The notes beneath the pieces are model-generated. The model was not told where the DNA came from and ran no database searches. It saw only the letters and a list, made by a program, of their open reading frames with translations. Positions 34,867-47,353 of a stretch of DNA of 64,000 nt are shown here, piece after piece. The translations under genes and the position numbers were made by a program. Source of the DNA: Tamarix chinensis (lineage: Eukaryota; Streptophyta; Magnoliopsida; Caryophyllales; Tamaricaceae); the NCBI GenBank assembly GCA_030549775.1, contig CM060171.1:7660289-7724288 (forward strand), read 5' to 3'. Within the stretch, counting starts at the first letter, position 1. Each line of letters begins with the position of its first letter.

Positions 34867-36139
34867 ACTTCACACTTTCTCTCACATTTGTAGTAATATG
34901 TTCAATACATTCAAGCCCATCTTGTAAAACCAAATTTATTATATGGGCACAACATCTTATATGGAATATTTTTCCATCAAAAGAAAGCTTATTCTTAGAA
35001 GCAAAGTTATCTCTTTCTATCTTAACATCTCTATCATTAGCAGTTGCATTATCAACAGTAAGACTAGAGACTTTATTCTCAATTCCCCGATCCATAAAAC
35101 AATTGTACAAGACATTGAAAATTGTCAAACCAGTACAAGAAGGGACCAAGTGGAAAAAATTTAGGATATATATATGTAACACCCAATCACCACCAATGAA
35201 ATGTGCAGTCACAACCATATATTGGATTTTTTGAGCATCAAACTTCCACAAATTAGTAGTGATACTAATCTTTTGCGTCTTGTCTAACACATTCTTTATT
35301 TTTTTTCTTGTAATGATCATAAATAGAAAAACAATCTTGTTTGACCATAGCATGTGACACTTTTTTTTATAATGAGGAGTTAGGGTTTTTAAGTATTCAT
35401 TGAACATTTCATGTTCAATCATATTAAATTGGTATTCATGGAATATAACAGCTTTTGACGAAGCCTCTCTTGACTTTGCATGACCAAATCTAAAGCAGGT
35501 AGCAAAACTTACCCCTATTGATTTTGTTAAAGACAACTCTTGCTGACCTTTTAGCTTACGGAGTGCACAAGTAGACAAGTGTCTTATCAAATGGGAGGTA
35601 GTACCACTGGAAATAATGGAAAGTTTGTCATGAAAATGATTACATTGCGCCTTCTTCGTTCTATACTTTAATACAACTTCCTTGAAGTCTTGCCATACAA
35701 GTGATGTTCTCTTCTGAACTTTTTTCTGTACGGCACAATGCTCATGATCTTCATGGGCGCCACTACAAGCTTCAATACCTTGATCCCCATCCTCATTACA
35801 TGGCCCTTCTTCTCAAACTTCAACAATATTGTTATTGTATTCTTCCATAGCTAGACTTGTAGCAAAGATCCTAAATGTGTTGAGTTTGATCCTTGTTTAG
35901 AAGAAGAAAATTCTGAATATATTAATTTTGACATAGTCACAAGTTATATATAGTCATTGAAAAAGAAAACAAAGAAATTTGGTAGTAGGAGTAATAACAT
36001 TTCTTATAACACTAATAATGTAATAAAACAATCTAATTTTATAAGCTATACATATAGCTTAAGCAATTTGATCCTAAATTTGAATAATAGAAGGAAAAAA
36101 AAACTAGAGGAAATTAGAAGGCTTAATTTTTAATTTTAT

Positions 36140-36850
36140 TATACATGAGAACAAAACAAATAATAGAATTAAAAAAATAAAAAGCACCTACAAAGAAAAG
36201 TTCAAACTTCTAACTTCTTTTTTATTAAAACAAAAAAGATAAACACATGATATAAAAGAACAGTTACAAATAAAAATATCAAAAAACCAATAGTGTAATA
36301 ACATATTTCAAAAAAATAAGAAGTACCTATAAATAAAAGTTCATACATCTAACTTTTTTATTAAAATAATAAAGATAAAATATGATATAAAAGAACAATT
36401 ATAAATAAAAACATTAAAAAACTAATAGTGTAATAAAAAATTTTAAAATAAGAAGAACCTACAAAGAAAAGTTCAAGCTTCTCACTTTTTTTATTAAACC
36501 AAAAAAGATAAACACAAGATATAAAAGAACAATTATAAATAAAAACATCAAAAAACTAATAATGTAATAACATATTTTTAAAAAAAATAAGAAGTACTTA
36601 CAAAGAAAAGTTCAAACTGCTAACTTTTTTTATTAAAAAAAAGATAAAACATGATATAAAAGAACAATTATAAATAAAAACACCATAAAGCTAATATTGT
36701 AATAAAATAACTCAAAAAATTAGAAGTATCTACAAAGAAAAGTTATTTATGAAAAAAAATAAGATAAAACATGATATAAAAAAAAAATTATAAATAAATA
36801 TGCCAAAAAATTAATAGTATAATAAAATAATTTAAAAAATAAGGCATTGC
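36140..36850 (-). repeat. Tandem repeat of about 135 bp inside the hAT element
   Basis: The phrase CCTACAAAGAAAAGTTCAA, or a variant, recurs near 36187, 36326, 36458, 36597 and 36728, giving spacings of 139, 132, 139 and 131 bp. Units share GATATAAAAGAACAATTATA and AAACTAATAGTGTAATAA. It lies upstream of the transposase start (minus strand), in the element's 5' region. Confidence 0.85.
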
Positions 36851-37751
36851 TAATACTACCAACTGACCAATTTTTTTGTTGTTTTCAATTCTTCAACCAC
36901 CAATGTCTGTTAACTTCTTCAACCTAAGACCAAATCAAAACAATATTATTCATACAAGCTTTTATAAGTAATTTAAGCATTCAATGTTGATTTTATAATT
37001 TATATTAATATAAGTACCAATTTTGGAACTTCCATGTCGAAAGCATAAACACTTATTACATAACACGTCTAACTAACCATTAATATATAAACCTTCTATT
37101 TCAATAGACCATGGTCCATGTACATAGATAAAACACTTGAGTGACCAACATCAACACTCTTAAACCTATTTTGGGATTGAAAGAAGATGTTGGTTGTTAT
37201 CAGAATGGAGAACCTCTATGAGATGACAAGATTATCTCAAATATCAAGAGAGCGATGGTTGCATGCGGTCTAATAACGGACATGGCCCATCAAGCAAGGC
37301 ACTAAAGAATTCAATGGGTTCTATCATCAATTCATCATAAAACTAGCCAAGTGAAAAAAAATTGGTGGGTTTTGATTGGAGTCATTCTAAATCAAGTTTG
37401 TAATATAATGGGTTCATATTTGATATGATTCTAATACATTTGTTTGGTCCAATTCAATTTGATTTTGTTCTAGGTTGTACCTCCTTTCAAATACAAAGCA
37501 AGCACTTCCACAAGTTGGGTTACAAGATAATAATCAAAAAAGCAATGAACAATCATTTTTATGTGCAATAATCATATGTAAATCCAAATCTAAATGGGAA
37601 ACAAGATAATAATACCTTTAGTACTACCTGGTAAAAAGAGGTTTAGTTATGAATCTAAATGCAATATACTAGAGGAGGTTTAGTTAGGTAAGAAGGTAAA
37701 TTTGGATGGTATTGAGTATTGTGGTTTTTTGAGAATTTATACTTGAAGTAG

Positions 37752-37890
37752 ATGGATGTAAATACTGCATTATTACATGGCAATTTGGATAAGGAGCAAT
37801 ACATGCAAAAACCACATGGATATAGTTTTCCAATTCATGAGGGCTTATTCCATAAGTTTAATAAGATATTATATGGAATTAATTAGGCAC
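37752..37890 (+). pseudogene. Ty1/copia reverse-transcriptase scrap
   Basis: The frame reads MDVNTALLHGNLDKEQYMQK, then PHGY, then HKFNKILYGIN before a stop. This is the copia RT motif row (MDVKTAFLHG-L-EEIYM-QP-GF ... KSLYGLKQAPR). Only about 46 codons remain. It sits on the strand opposite the hAT transposase, in the hAT 5' region, either captured by the hAT or left from an insertion into it. Confidence 0.75.
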
Positions 37891-38020
37891 TAACATGGAT
37901 ATGGTGTTCTTATAAAATGGATACTTGGTAGTTCAAATTTCAAGGGACACTTTAGAAGGGACCTTAGATTCATCTTAAAGTGATTATATTAGCAAGGTGC
38001 TTTGCAGCCTCATAGAGTCA

Positions 38021-38400
38021 TAATACACACACACACACATATTGACATATATCTATAGTCTTTTTGTGTACATATATGAATATGAAAGAGTCAAACAGAA
38101 CATAAACAAAGCTATGAATGTGGACACACACACACACACATATATATAGTCTTTGTGTGTACATTGCTCGATTATGCATATATACACACAACTTGTGGAC
38201 ATACACACACACACACACACACATATAATCCCTGTGTGTACATAGTATTTTCTTGATTCACCATATATACACACAACGTGTGGACATATACACACATTGA
38301 CACACACAATTTGAATTAGAAATAGTCAAACAAAACATGAATTAGAAATATACACACAACTTGTGGACATATAAACACATTAACACACGCAATTTGAATC
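38021..38400. repeat. CA-rich minisatellite
   Basis: CA runs alternate with ATATATAGTCTTTGTGTGTACA, or a variant, and TATACACACAACTTGTGGACA, or a variant; the latter recurs near 38182, 38270 and 38350. It is non-coding; Cys/Val-rich frames are artefacts. Confidence 0.8.
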
Positions 38401-38799
38401 TGAAATAGTCGAATAGAACATGAATCAAAAACAGGAACAAAATAAAATAAATGGAAAAAAATTATGATAGATTGTTCACTCAAAATTAACAATCAAAATA
38501 AACTAATTCATTGTCAATTTTGTTCCATTTTGTTTGAGCATAAATGAAATCAAACAAAAGTTTACCTGAACAAGAAGATGACTGAAAGATTTCTAGAATG
38601 AAATCACAAAATCAAGCATAAACAACTGGAATAAGAAGAATAATTGAAGAGAAATTTTACCGCACAGAAAATTTGACTAGAGGCAGAATCTGCAAGGTGA
38701 CTTGCTAGTCTACAACTTAAAATCGAACAAATTTGAGAAAAAGACCTAAAAGAATTCAAGTTAAAAATCAATCATCTAAAACATCTAAAATTATAAGAT

Positions 38800-39484
38800 G
38801 ATTCAATGAATGAAGAAGGAAGAACACACACCTGGGGGCAAAACCGACGAAGATTGCGAGGGTTTCCACAGTTGATGAAGAGGGATGAGGGTTTCCACTA
38901 TCGATGAACAATGAAGCTTAACAAAGAGGATGGCTTGAAAAACAAACAACGAGGGAGGAGAGCAAGATAGATTGGAGGCAGTCAAGCAGGATGACAAAAG
39001 AGGTGATTGTGCATCTATGATTGATTGTGAGAATGAAGGTTGAACAGTCGAGCAGAGGGCTGGCTGAGAGACAAGTAGAGACCTCAGACAAGAGAGGTGG
39101 GGCGTGTTCGTGTAGGTGTAGGTGTTTCATGAACTCATGTGTGTGTTTGCACTATGCACGGGCGGGATACTTTTAGTTTTTAGGTAATATCAAAATGTAG
39201 TGATTTAATGTAAAACACTGTGTTTTGGTTTAAAACTTAAATTTATAAAAAAACTCATAAATGAGCTTTTAACGAATAGATTTTAAGCTTATTTAGTTGA
39301 AAACAGCCCTTGCACCCCTCGAGCCGAGCTGAGCCAAACATACCAAATCTCAAGTTCTGCTCCTTTAATAAATGAGCTAAATATGAGCCTTAATTAAAGT
39401 TTATTTAACTAAATGAACAAGATTTTAATGAGCTGGAGCTGACTCGAGCCGAGCTCGAAATGGCTCAGCTCATTTACAGTCCTA
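38800..39484 (-). other. hAT 5' end: possible leader exon and subterminal repeats
   Basis: On the minus strand, 39130-38830 is moderately GC-rich and followed by CCCAGGTGTGTG, a possible exon/donor boundary near 38832. Two overlapping minus frames exist but have no recognisable wording. From about 39240 to 39484 the GAGC-rich hAT subterminal words appear, ending at the element tip. Confidence 0.4.
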
Positions 39485-39492
39485 TAAATACA

Positions 39493-41461
39493 TATACAAA
39501 GAATCAACGCCCAATCATCCTTTCATTACTAGCAAATCATACCCAAAAATAGTGATGATTATTCTATCATAGTATAATGATGATGAGTATATGTTTATGA
39601 TGAGGGTTTGTTATTCACATGGTGGAAATCAAAATAATCACTCATGATGGAATTTATCTGATATAATTATATATTGATACATCAAGAATAATAACCAAAA
39701 TAGATCTATGAAAGCATACTTAAATCTGTACCAAAGATTGATTGAATTAACGTCGAATATCTAGCGAGATTCAAATGGTTGGTAATGTGGTCTTTCAGAT
39801 CAAGCATGTACTCACTTGTATATAATGATTGATTGAAGTCAATAAGAATAAAGTATATACAACCTGAGGACCACAACCATATATATTATAGCTGGCTAGT
39901 TATATATCAAATCATAATAGTTTCATCTATCAAAAATCTAGAACTCTAATTATCTTTCACATATGTTTCCACATCTAATTAGACATATTAAGCCCAAATA
40001 CTTTAAAATTAAGGTTATCACTTTTACACATATTTAAATTATATGACATACTACAATTCATATCGTTTACTAAGTTCAACGTTGGATAAAAACCCAATAG
40101 CTCACTATAACAAAAATAATTACTAAGTGAAAATAAAATAATCACCAATAAAAAAATGAGAAAAAATTATACTAATTATCAACAAAATTTTATTAATTTC
40201 TATTAATAATATATATATAATATATTATCTGACTATATATTACATGTTTAAATATTATATCTATAATAATTATTATCATAATCATAAATATAATTTTTTG
40301 ACCCAAAATTATCACTATTATAATCATAATCATTACTTTAATTATATTCACTACTTAATTAGAGATAATGAAAATATCAATTTATTATTATTAATAGTGT
40401 TAAAGTTGGTTAATTATCATAATACAACTTAGGGATTATCATAAGTGATAATTATATACTTATAATCATAATGTATTATTTTAATGATAATTATTGTATC
40501 ATATAGTAAAGTAATTATCCATCACAAGTTTTGTGATTACTATTTAATAGTTTAGTGAATATCTTGTTACGAAGTGATGACTATGAGCTATGTATCATGT
40601 TTGTTATTATCTTATTACCTAGTGTTGATTATTTAATCAATGCATACAACATTATTTGAAACAACTCTCTCACATTTAAAAACTAAAATGATACTTTCTC
40701 ATTTACTAAACTTTTATGTAGTATTCCCATTTTATTTATATTCTACCTGTGCTTGAAAGTTTATTTCTATTTTTATTTTCAAAATAACTATCCTACAACT
40801 CAGATACATATTGTGAGATGCATTCAAGTACATCATATAATTTTCCATATAAGTGGAAAAATACCCAGAACCTTACAATGGAAAATCGATTTTGTCTTCA
40901 TAAATAATATTTCAAAGTGGCAAAATGCACAAACTCCTTACCAGCATGTATTCTATAATCTTTTCTCAATAAGTATCTTTTTTTTTTTGCTAGCATTTTT
41001 TAATATACATCTATACTTTGATTCTCATTCAGAGTATACTTGGACTCACTTCCTAGCTTGAAAGTCTTTGCTAAATCAGCAACATAGATGTGATGTTTTG
41101 ATAATAAAATTATTTATGACACTTATTTTTCTTCTATAATGAATAACTAGATAAGAAGACACATATTCCTAACTAAAATTTTACAACAACCAACTTGATA
41201 ATCTATGTCAAAAAATATATTCATCGAGATCCTCGCTTCTTTTTTATATTTTGGACCAACTAATCAACTAGACTAATGGTTTAAACCAATTAGTCATGAG
41301 TTGTAGTGTATATTTGGGACCTATTTGATAATGAATAAATAATTGATCTATCATAGCATATTGTTATAATGGTTTGTTGTTAGTGAATGGTATTAACATA
41401 GTTGACCAATAAACTTTATTAGTTGTTGGTATAAAGGCATTTTACAATATTAGATTAGAAT
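39493..41461. repeat. Segmental duplication, copy A, right part
   Basis: The text from CAATCATCCTTTCATTACT matches 60540 onward in the same order, including ATCATACCCAAAAATAGT, CAAAATAATCACTCATGATG, TGTGAGATGCATTC and CTTGGACTCACTTC. It ends near AGTTGTTGGTATAAAG, matching about 62240-62287. No coding frame is supported. The joins with 26141-27483 show that the hAT element landed inside copy A. Confidence 0.82.
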
Positions 41462-41489
41462 AAAATATATTAGTAAATAAAGGCATAGC

Positions 41490-41943
41490 AATACCCCATT
41501 GTCTCAAACCCTAATTACCATACATAACTAGACTAGTAACGAGTCTCCCAAAAACATATATATATATATATATATTATAAAATCTCATTCAATTCGTGAT
41601 AATTTTAATTGTTTCGTCGATCATTTCTCTCGTATGTGAAAAATACATTTTATTGCAATTACATTGATTTTTGTGTTTTTACTTTTTTCAATCCATTTAA
41701 AATTTATGAATCAATATAAAAATATTTATAGCTCTTCCATCCATTCTATTTATTCTTCCCTCACCCATTCATTTTAAATCATTAAATCGTGAACAACTTC
41801 ATTTCTACATTTAGATGATTTTGTCATTTTTTCCATTTTTAATTCGTTGGTCATCAAATGAGTTTCAAGACTAAGCATTTATATATATATATATATATAG
41901 GTTTTCTAAAAATATTTTACATCAATTTGTGTAAATTTGAACG
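41490..41943. repeat. Dispersed repeat X, copy 1
   Basis: It begins ATACCCCATTGTCTCAAACC and contains CCATTTTTAATTCGTTGGTC and TTTTCTAAAAATATT. The same text occurs at 52913-53390, where CCATT-TCTCAAACCCTAATTACC occurs twice. The tips (TGTTATACCCC/TGTAATAATCC) look like another LTR start. A TA run sits at about 41881-41900. Confidence 0.55.
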
Positions 41944-44439
41944 TGTAAGACCCTAAGTTGATACGACCACGTGGGAACTACCTAGGAGCGCTTTTAGATT
42001 GATCGGCTAGCCCCACAGATCAATAAGAGTCCTTTCGGTGGCTTTATCCTTATTCACGTGCATCCCGGGAAATTTTTTTTTTTTAAAAAAAAATAAACTT
42101 CCGGTCACCCATCCTAAAAATTGCTCCATGGCCAGCACACTTAACTGTAGATTTCTTTAGGATGGAATCACCAAAAAGATGGTATACTATCTTGATATAA
42201 GTAGCCAGATCAATTCTTATAACACTCCACTCAATTTAGGGTATTTGTAATCTCCCAAAATTTTATAAAACCTATAATTTAATAAATATCTCTTATTCAA
42301 AATAAATTAGCTTTTAAAGTTATTTAGTTTAATTATTTTATGGATTTTTGAGTATATAAATGTGGATAGGAGTTTTTAATAAATTAAAAATAAATATTTT
42401 ATTATCTTATCATATTATTTTTATTTAAATAATTTTTTAAAACTAATATTTTACTAAAATTATCCTTTTGAGCCAATATATTGAATTACATTGAATTAAA
42501 TTATTAAATTAAATAATTTATCAAAATATTATTTTATTATTTTCTAAATTGAATTAAATTATTTTTCTCTATTTTCTATTCTTCCTTCTTTTTTTCCCTT
42601 TTCTTTTCCTTCTCCTTCTCTCCTTTTTCTTCCTCCCTTTTCTTTTCTTTTTTTTCCCTGGATTTGGGCTACCAAGCCAGACTATCCCACTCCCTCGCTT
42701 GGGCCACGAGCTCATTCGCCCTACACGCACCAACCCTCCCTTCTCCCCGAAACCGGATCGGCCGCTTGTTTTTTTCTTATGCGCGGGTCGGGTCTCCTTC
42801 CCTCTCCCTATTTTCTTTCTTCTTTGATCACCCCGAGACCTCGACCAATCCTCATCGTCAGACCTGCCGCCATGCCTGACCACCAAGACATCAGCCACCA
42901 CCCCTACAACCACTGCCACCACCTGCAACACACTCTCTCTCTCTCTCTCTCTCTCCTGCATTTTTTCACCAAATTGGAATTGGGCAGCCATGCACCCCGT
43001 CCCTCATGGCTCCCCTTATCCTCTTCGCCAACCTCCCCCTGCCACCCTAGACACTGCCGCTGATCAACCCCTGCCCCATGTCTTCTCCCTCTTCTTTTTC
43101 TTCTCCCCTTCATCCATTTTCTGCCCATAATTTCGAGCTCCTTACCCCCCCCAATCCTCCCTTCTCTCTCATTTTCTTCCTCTCCCATTTCCACCCTATT
43201 TTTGCATCGCCACCACCACCTGTCGCTCTTGCCGCCTCACCAACCCCCTGCACCACTCCCTACCACCCTCCACCTTAGCCTTGCTCCACCACAATGTCCC
43301 TCCCAAGCCATCCCACATCCCTCTTCCTCCTCTCTCCTTTTTCTCCCAATTTTTCACCCTTCTCGACAGCCCACCTGTAACGCCGCCGATCGCAGCCTTT
43401 CGGCTGTCTATTCCGCCACCCAAGCCATCATTCATGACCCTGCAACCCCCTATACCACCACCATGCCTTAGTTGGTTGAAAACATCCCTTGCACCCCTCC
43501 ATTTTTCCTTCCACTTTTCCTTCCTTCTCAACCCTTCCACCTCGACCCACTTCAACAGCCACCTTTGCCACCTCACCACTGCCGCCTTAGCCGCCCTTGG
43601 CTACCAACAACCCATCCCCAGCATCCACCTACACCCCCTCTTCACTCCTGCACCATCCCCTTGCCTCCAAACCTCCCCCATCTACCTTCTTTCCTATCCC
43701 AAATACCCTAACCCAAAAATAACCATCGTTTCTCCTATCACCCCCTCTTCAAGCCCTTTTTCCTTTTATTTTTGCATGCAGCATGAGTTCCTGCATTATT
43801 TGGTCATTTTTATTAAAATCTTTAAGGTATGATAATATTTAAATTAATTATTTCCTTAAGCAAAACTTATAAAGTCTTGTATCTTGATTTTCTTATTTCT
43901 AATCAATATTGATATTATTTTTAAGTATTGGTTTATCTAATCAAAGCTTGAATCTTTAACCGGGGTACCAGTGAGATTCGAATTTTATGGGGATCTAAGG
44001 TAATCGTTATACCCCACTTAAATGCATGATAAACGTATGTTTACACATTAGGAATTTTAATACGTTATTATGGTTGATATATGGTTGTTAATATAAATTA
44101 TATATTTGCTTGTAATCTTTAATAAAAAGGAAAGTATGCTCTTTTATGTGATATGTGTGGAAATGTGGTCTAAGGGAAGAATTTGATTATTAATGAAATT
44201 TTTAATTACTTAGCTATGTTATTTGATGTTATTGTGACCATTTATGCATGAATAATATTATTGTCAGCCCTAGGGGCATTTTTGTAATATTCCTTATGTT
44301 AGATTATGGCCTAATATGTGTAGGTGCTAGTATGTATTATGTTAAAATATAATGGTTGGTGGAGTTGGATATTGTTAATGGAGTATTAATATTATTATTC
44401 CATGTGGTAATGTTAACTTAATAAAAGTGGTGTAATAAG

Positions 44440-45720
44440 GGGATAAGGTGTTAATTTTGAAAGAAAAGGGCAATATGGTAATTTTTCAAGTAAAATGGCA
44501 TTATGTTAATTTTGGAGGTAGAGGGGGAAAAATAGTAATTTTATAAGTAAATGGTAATATGGTAATTTTGTAAGTGAATTGTGAAATGGTAATTTCATAA
44601 GTGAAGGTTAAGTGGTAATTTTGGGAGTAAAAAGGGCAATATGGTAATTTTATAAGCAAGCGGCAAAATTTTAACTTTATAAGTAAAGGGGTATTATGGT
44701 AATTATGGGAGTAAAGGGTAATATGGTAATTTTGGAAAGGAAGGGCAAAATGGTAATTATATAAGGAAAGGTAAAAATGGTAAGTTTGGAGGTAAAATGG
44801 TAAAATAGTAAATTGTAAAGCCAAAGGGGTATTATGGTAATTTTATAAGAAAAAGGGTATTGTGGTAATTTTGTATATAAAAGGATATTGTGGTAATTTG
44901 GGAGTAAGGGGTAGAAGGGTAATTTTATAAATAAAAGGATATTTATGGCAAACTTGAGAGTAAGGGATTACTTGTTAATTTTGATAATAATGGAGGATAA
45001 TTTGTTAATTAAATTATGATCAAAAGGGGACAATTAAATAATTATAATAAAGAAGAGTAATTTTTTAAATTAACTAAAAATATAGAGGATATTATGGTAA
45101 TTTTAATAATAGAGAAGGGCAATATAGTAGTAATAATAATATAGAGGTGTAAATGGGTAAATATAATTATGGAAAAGAGTAAATTAATAATTATGAATAT
45201 GGAGAAGGGTAAATTGGTAATTATAATTATGAATAAGGGTAAATTAATAATTGTAATTATGAAGAAGGGTAATTTGAGATTTATAATAATTAAAAAGGGT
45301 AAATGACTATTATAATAATTGAGAGGGGTAAAATGGTAATTATGATAAAGGAGAAGGGCAATTTGGTAATTTATCCAACTAAATGGGCAATTTGGTAATT
45401 TAACCGACTAAAGGGTAAATTGGTAATTATTTAACCAACCAAAGGGGCAAAATAGTAATCATGATAATGAAGGAGGGTAATTTAGTAATTTATCTGACTC
45501 AAGGGCAATTTAGTAATTATAACAAAGGAGAAGGGCAATGCGGTAATTTAACCAACCAAAGGGGAAATATGTTAAGGATAACAATTATGAATGGTGAATG
45601 GTGATCTAAAAAGTGTAGGAGATAACTTGGTAACCTAAACTAAGTAAAGGGTAATTTGGTAAATAAGCAACCTAAAGGGTAATATGATAATTTGTCAAGT
45701 AAGGAAGGGATGACCTAGCT
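44440..45720 (+). repeat. Degenerate short tandem array, LTR B
   Basis: Words such as ATGGTAATTTTATAAGTAAA and GGGCAATATGGTAATTTT recur every 25-45 bases over about 1.3 kb. It is the mirror of 31780-32690 in LTR A. Frames here repeat short Tyr/Leu/Ile-rich phrases and are not genes. Confidence 0.8.
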
Positions 45721-46459
45721 ATTATATAGGTAAGGGGTAAATGAGTAATTTGTACATGATATGTCGTTGGGATTGCTGAATGTTATAATATGATTCAAAT
45801 AACGTTGATTAGTAAGGTAAGATTATTTGATAATTAGTAAGTAACATGAGAATAAATCTTAATCCAGAATAATATGAGATTATGATAGCCTTAATGGTTT
45901 CTTTGTGATATCTTGGATAACCATCTGAATAAGAGATGATTAATGATATTGGAACAATTGAAAGTGAATAAGTATCTGATTATTGTGCTTTTGGTGATCA
46001 CCTTAATTTAGACACTAATACTTAAAGTGAAAGACCTAAAGATCGGGAATGGTGACTCTTTAGGGGTCGCTACCCTAAAGACGTAGTTTAGTCCACGATT
46101 ATTCTAGTATTTGCTGGTGTGCCTTTGTACCCCAGTCAAGCCCTATATCTTACTCTTTTTAGCTCTACGGACCTAGTTAGGGGGTATGCATACTTATGAA
46201 TTAGGTATCCTTGTCAAAAGGGTACTGAGTATCTTTATGCACCAGTATGACCAAGGTACCTTTGCGTCCTTGGGTTCTTGGTTGAAGGGTACTGGGTAGC
46301 TTGTATGCACCGGTACCACCGGTGTACCTTTGTGTCCTGGGTTCTTGATCTCCCATCCGAGGCAAATAAATGGATTTATTGTGCTGATTAAAGAAGGGAA
46401 AAATACTAATCATGAAAGTGAAAGATTATGAGCCGGGCCCAGTTGAATTATGATATTGA

Positions 46460-46770
46460 TTACCGATCCACCGGTTACAATAGTGGCCCAGGAGCGTGTT
46501 GCCCTGGCAAGTGAGTACCGATCTACCGAATATAATAGTGGCCTAGGAGCGTGTTGCCCTGGATGATGTTGATATATGTATTTCGATCCACCGACAATAA
46601 TAGTGAGGGTCAATAAAACTAGTTATGTATGTGAATAAAGTTATGGAAAAATACTAATCACTTATAGTGGAACACCATGTGAGTCGGGGCCAAACTGGTC
46701 CACCGACGAAGAATAGTGGTTAGGTGCGTCCTGCCCTATAAGTGACTGATCCACCGGCGATAATAGTGGG
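46460..46770 (+). repeat. CCACCGG/ATAGTGG motif array in LTR B
   Basis: ACCGATCCACCGGTTACAAT, then ATAGTGG and GCGTGTTGCCCTGG, recurs near 46462, 46520, 46585, 46699 and 46747 in diverged form. It sits 0.7-1.0 kb from the LTR 3' tip, as in the other LTRs. Confidence 0.75.
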
Positions 46771-47307
46771 TTCCCGCACTCACATGGATATAAAATATGA
46801 GATTGATTGAATAATTATGGACTAATGGCTTAAGGCCCAACTGTATTGATTTTTCACTATGACATGGCTTAAGGCCCGAAAGTATCGATCGTTCATAACG
46901 ACCTATTGAGATCTGATGTGATTGTTAAGTATGTGAATGTTTTATATACACATCTTGTTATATGTGCATGTAGTTTTGTATTATGTGTTACATTACGGGC
47001 CTACTTTTAAGTGTGACTTTAAGGGGTTATTCAGTAGCATAGCACTGAAGGGTTCCATTCGTGGGGCCCCTACCTATTCAATGGGTAGTGTCCCTTGCAG
47101 GTCTTTTCAGGTGTTATTCAAGTGGGCAAAAGGAAAGAGCGTAAGGATTATCCGACATTTAGGGTTTCATTCCTCAACTTCTAATGTATGGTTTATTCTT
47201 GTAACCACCATTGGTGGAATCTATTCTTATAAAATATTTACTTGCGCTACTCTGATTTAATAATGGTTTGAATTTCTAGCAATTGATATTTTATTCATTA
47301 GCCTTAG

Positions 47308-47353
47308 CACTTGGTACTAGAACGGTATGAGTGAACCGGTCTGGTACTAAGTG
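47308..47353 (+). other. Hairpin-forming inverted repeat near the 3' end of LTR B
   Basis: Arms 47308-47326 (CACTTGGTACTAGAACGGT) and 47335-47353 (ACCGGTCTGGTACTAAGTG) pair imperfectly around an 8-base loop. It is flanked by TTAGCCTTAG and TGGCGGTAA and lies 99 bp from the tip. Confidence 0.7.

Larger units (their letters stand above)
29490..35848 (-). pseudogene. hAT transposase, split by a solo LTR
   Basis: Reading the minus strand from an ATG at 35848: a BED-type finger region (SLVWQDFKEVVLKY... QCNHFHDKL... GTTSHLIRHLSTC), where the second Cys of the first pair appears replaced by Phe; then a catalytic-region stretch (TTNLWKFDAQKIQYMVVTAHF, LTVDNATANDR, IRCCAHIINLVLQDGL) up to ESVKYL. 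Here the LTR (30368-34861) interrupts. After it the protein resumes with SDIAKQVGLTKKN, then FDKYWGESNML, LAFILDPRYKM, and the hAT dimerisation motif (DILSIPIISVASEVAFSAGG) at about 29530-29700, ending near 29490. Stops include TGA at codon 12 and TAG where the family has WWK before the dimerisation domain. It would have moved hAT elements by cut-and-paste; it is now inactive. Confidence 0.85.
27484..39484 (-). mobile_element. hAT transposon, 12.0 kb, with nested solo LTR
   Basis: The left tip reads TAAGGCTATAAATGAGCC and the right tip, reversed, TAGGACTGTAAATGAGCTGA. The flanks give an 8-bp near-duplication: TACATACA (27476-27483) and TAAATACA (39485-39492), 7 of 8 equal, in an AT-rich setting. 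Both subterminal zones are packed with GAGCCGAGC/GCTCGTTT words. Inside is a minus-strand hAT transposase relic. Removing the 4494-bp LTR and its 5-bp TSD leaves about 7.5 kb. The flanking sequence is contiguous in the duplicate near 60475-60545, which supports a real insertion. Confidence 0.75.

Noticed and set aside
38018..38307. Cys/Val-rich frames on the minus strand
   Set aside because: They are produced by CA/TG runs.
42569..43832. Overlapping Pro-rich and Arg/Lys-rich frames on both strands
   Set aside because: This is the same pyrimidine-rich block in LTR B; long frames result from skewed composition.
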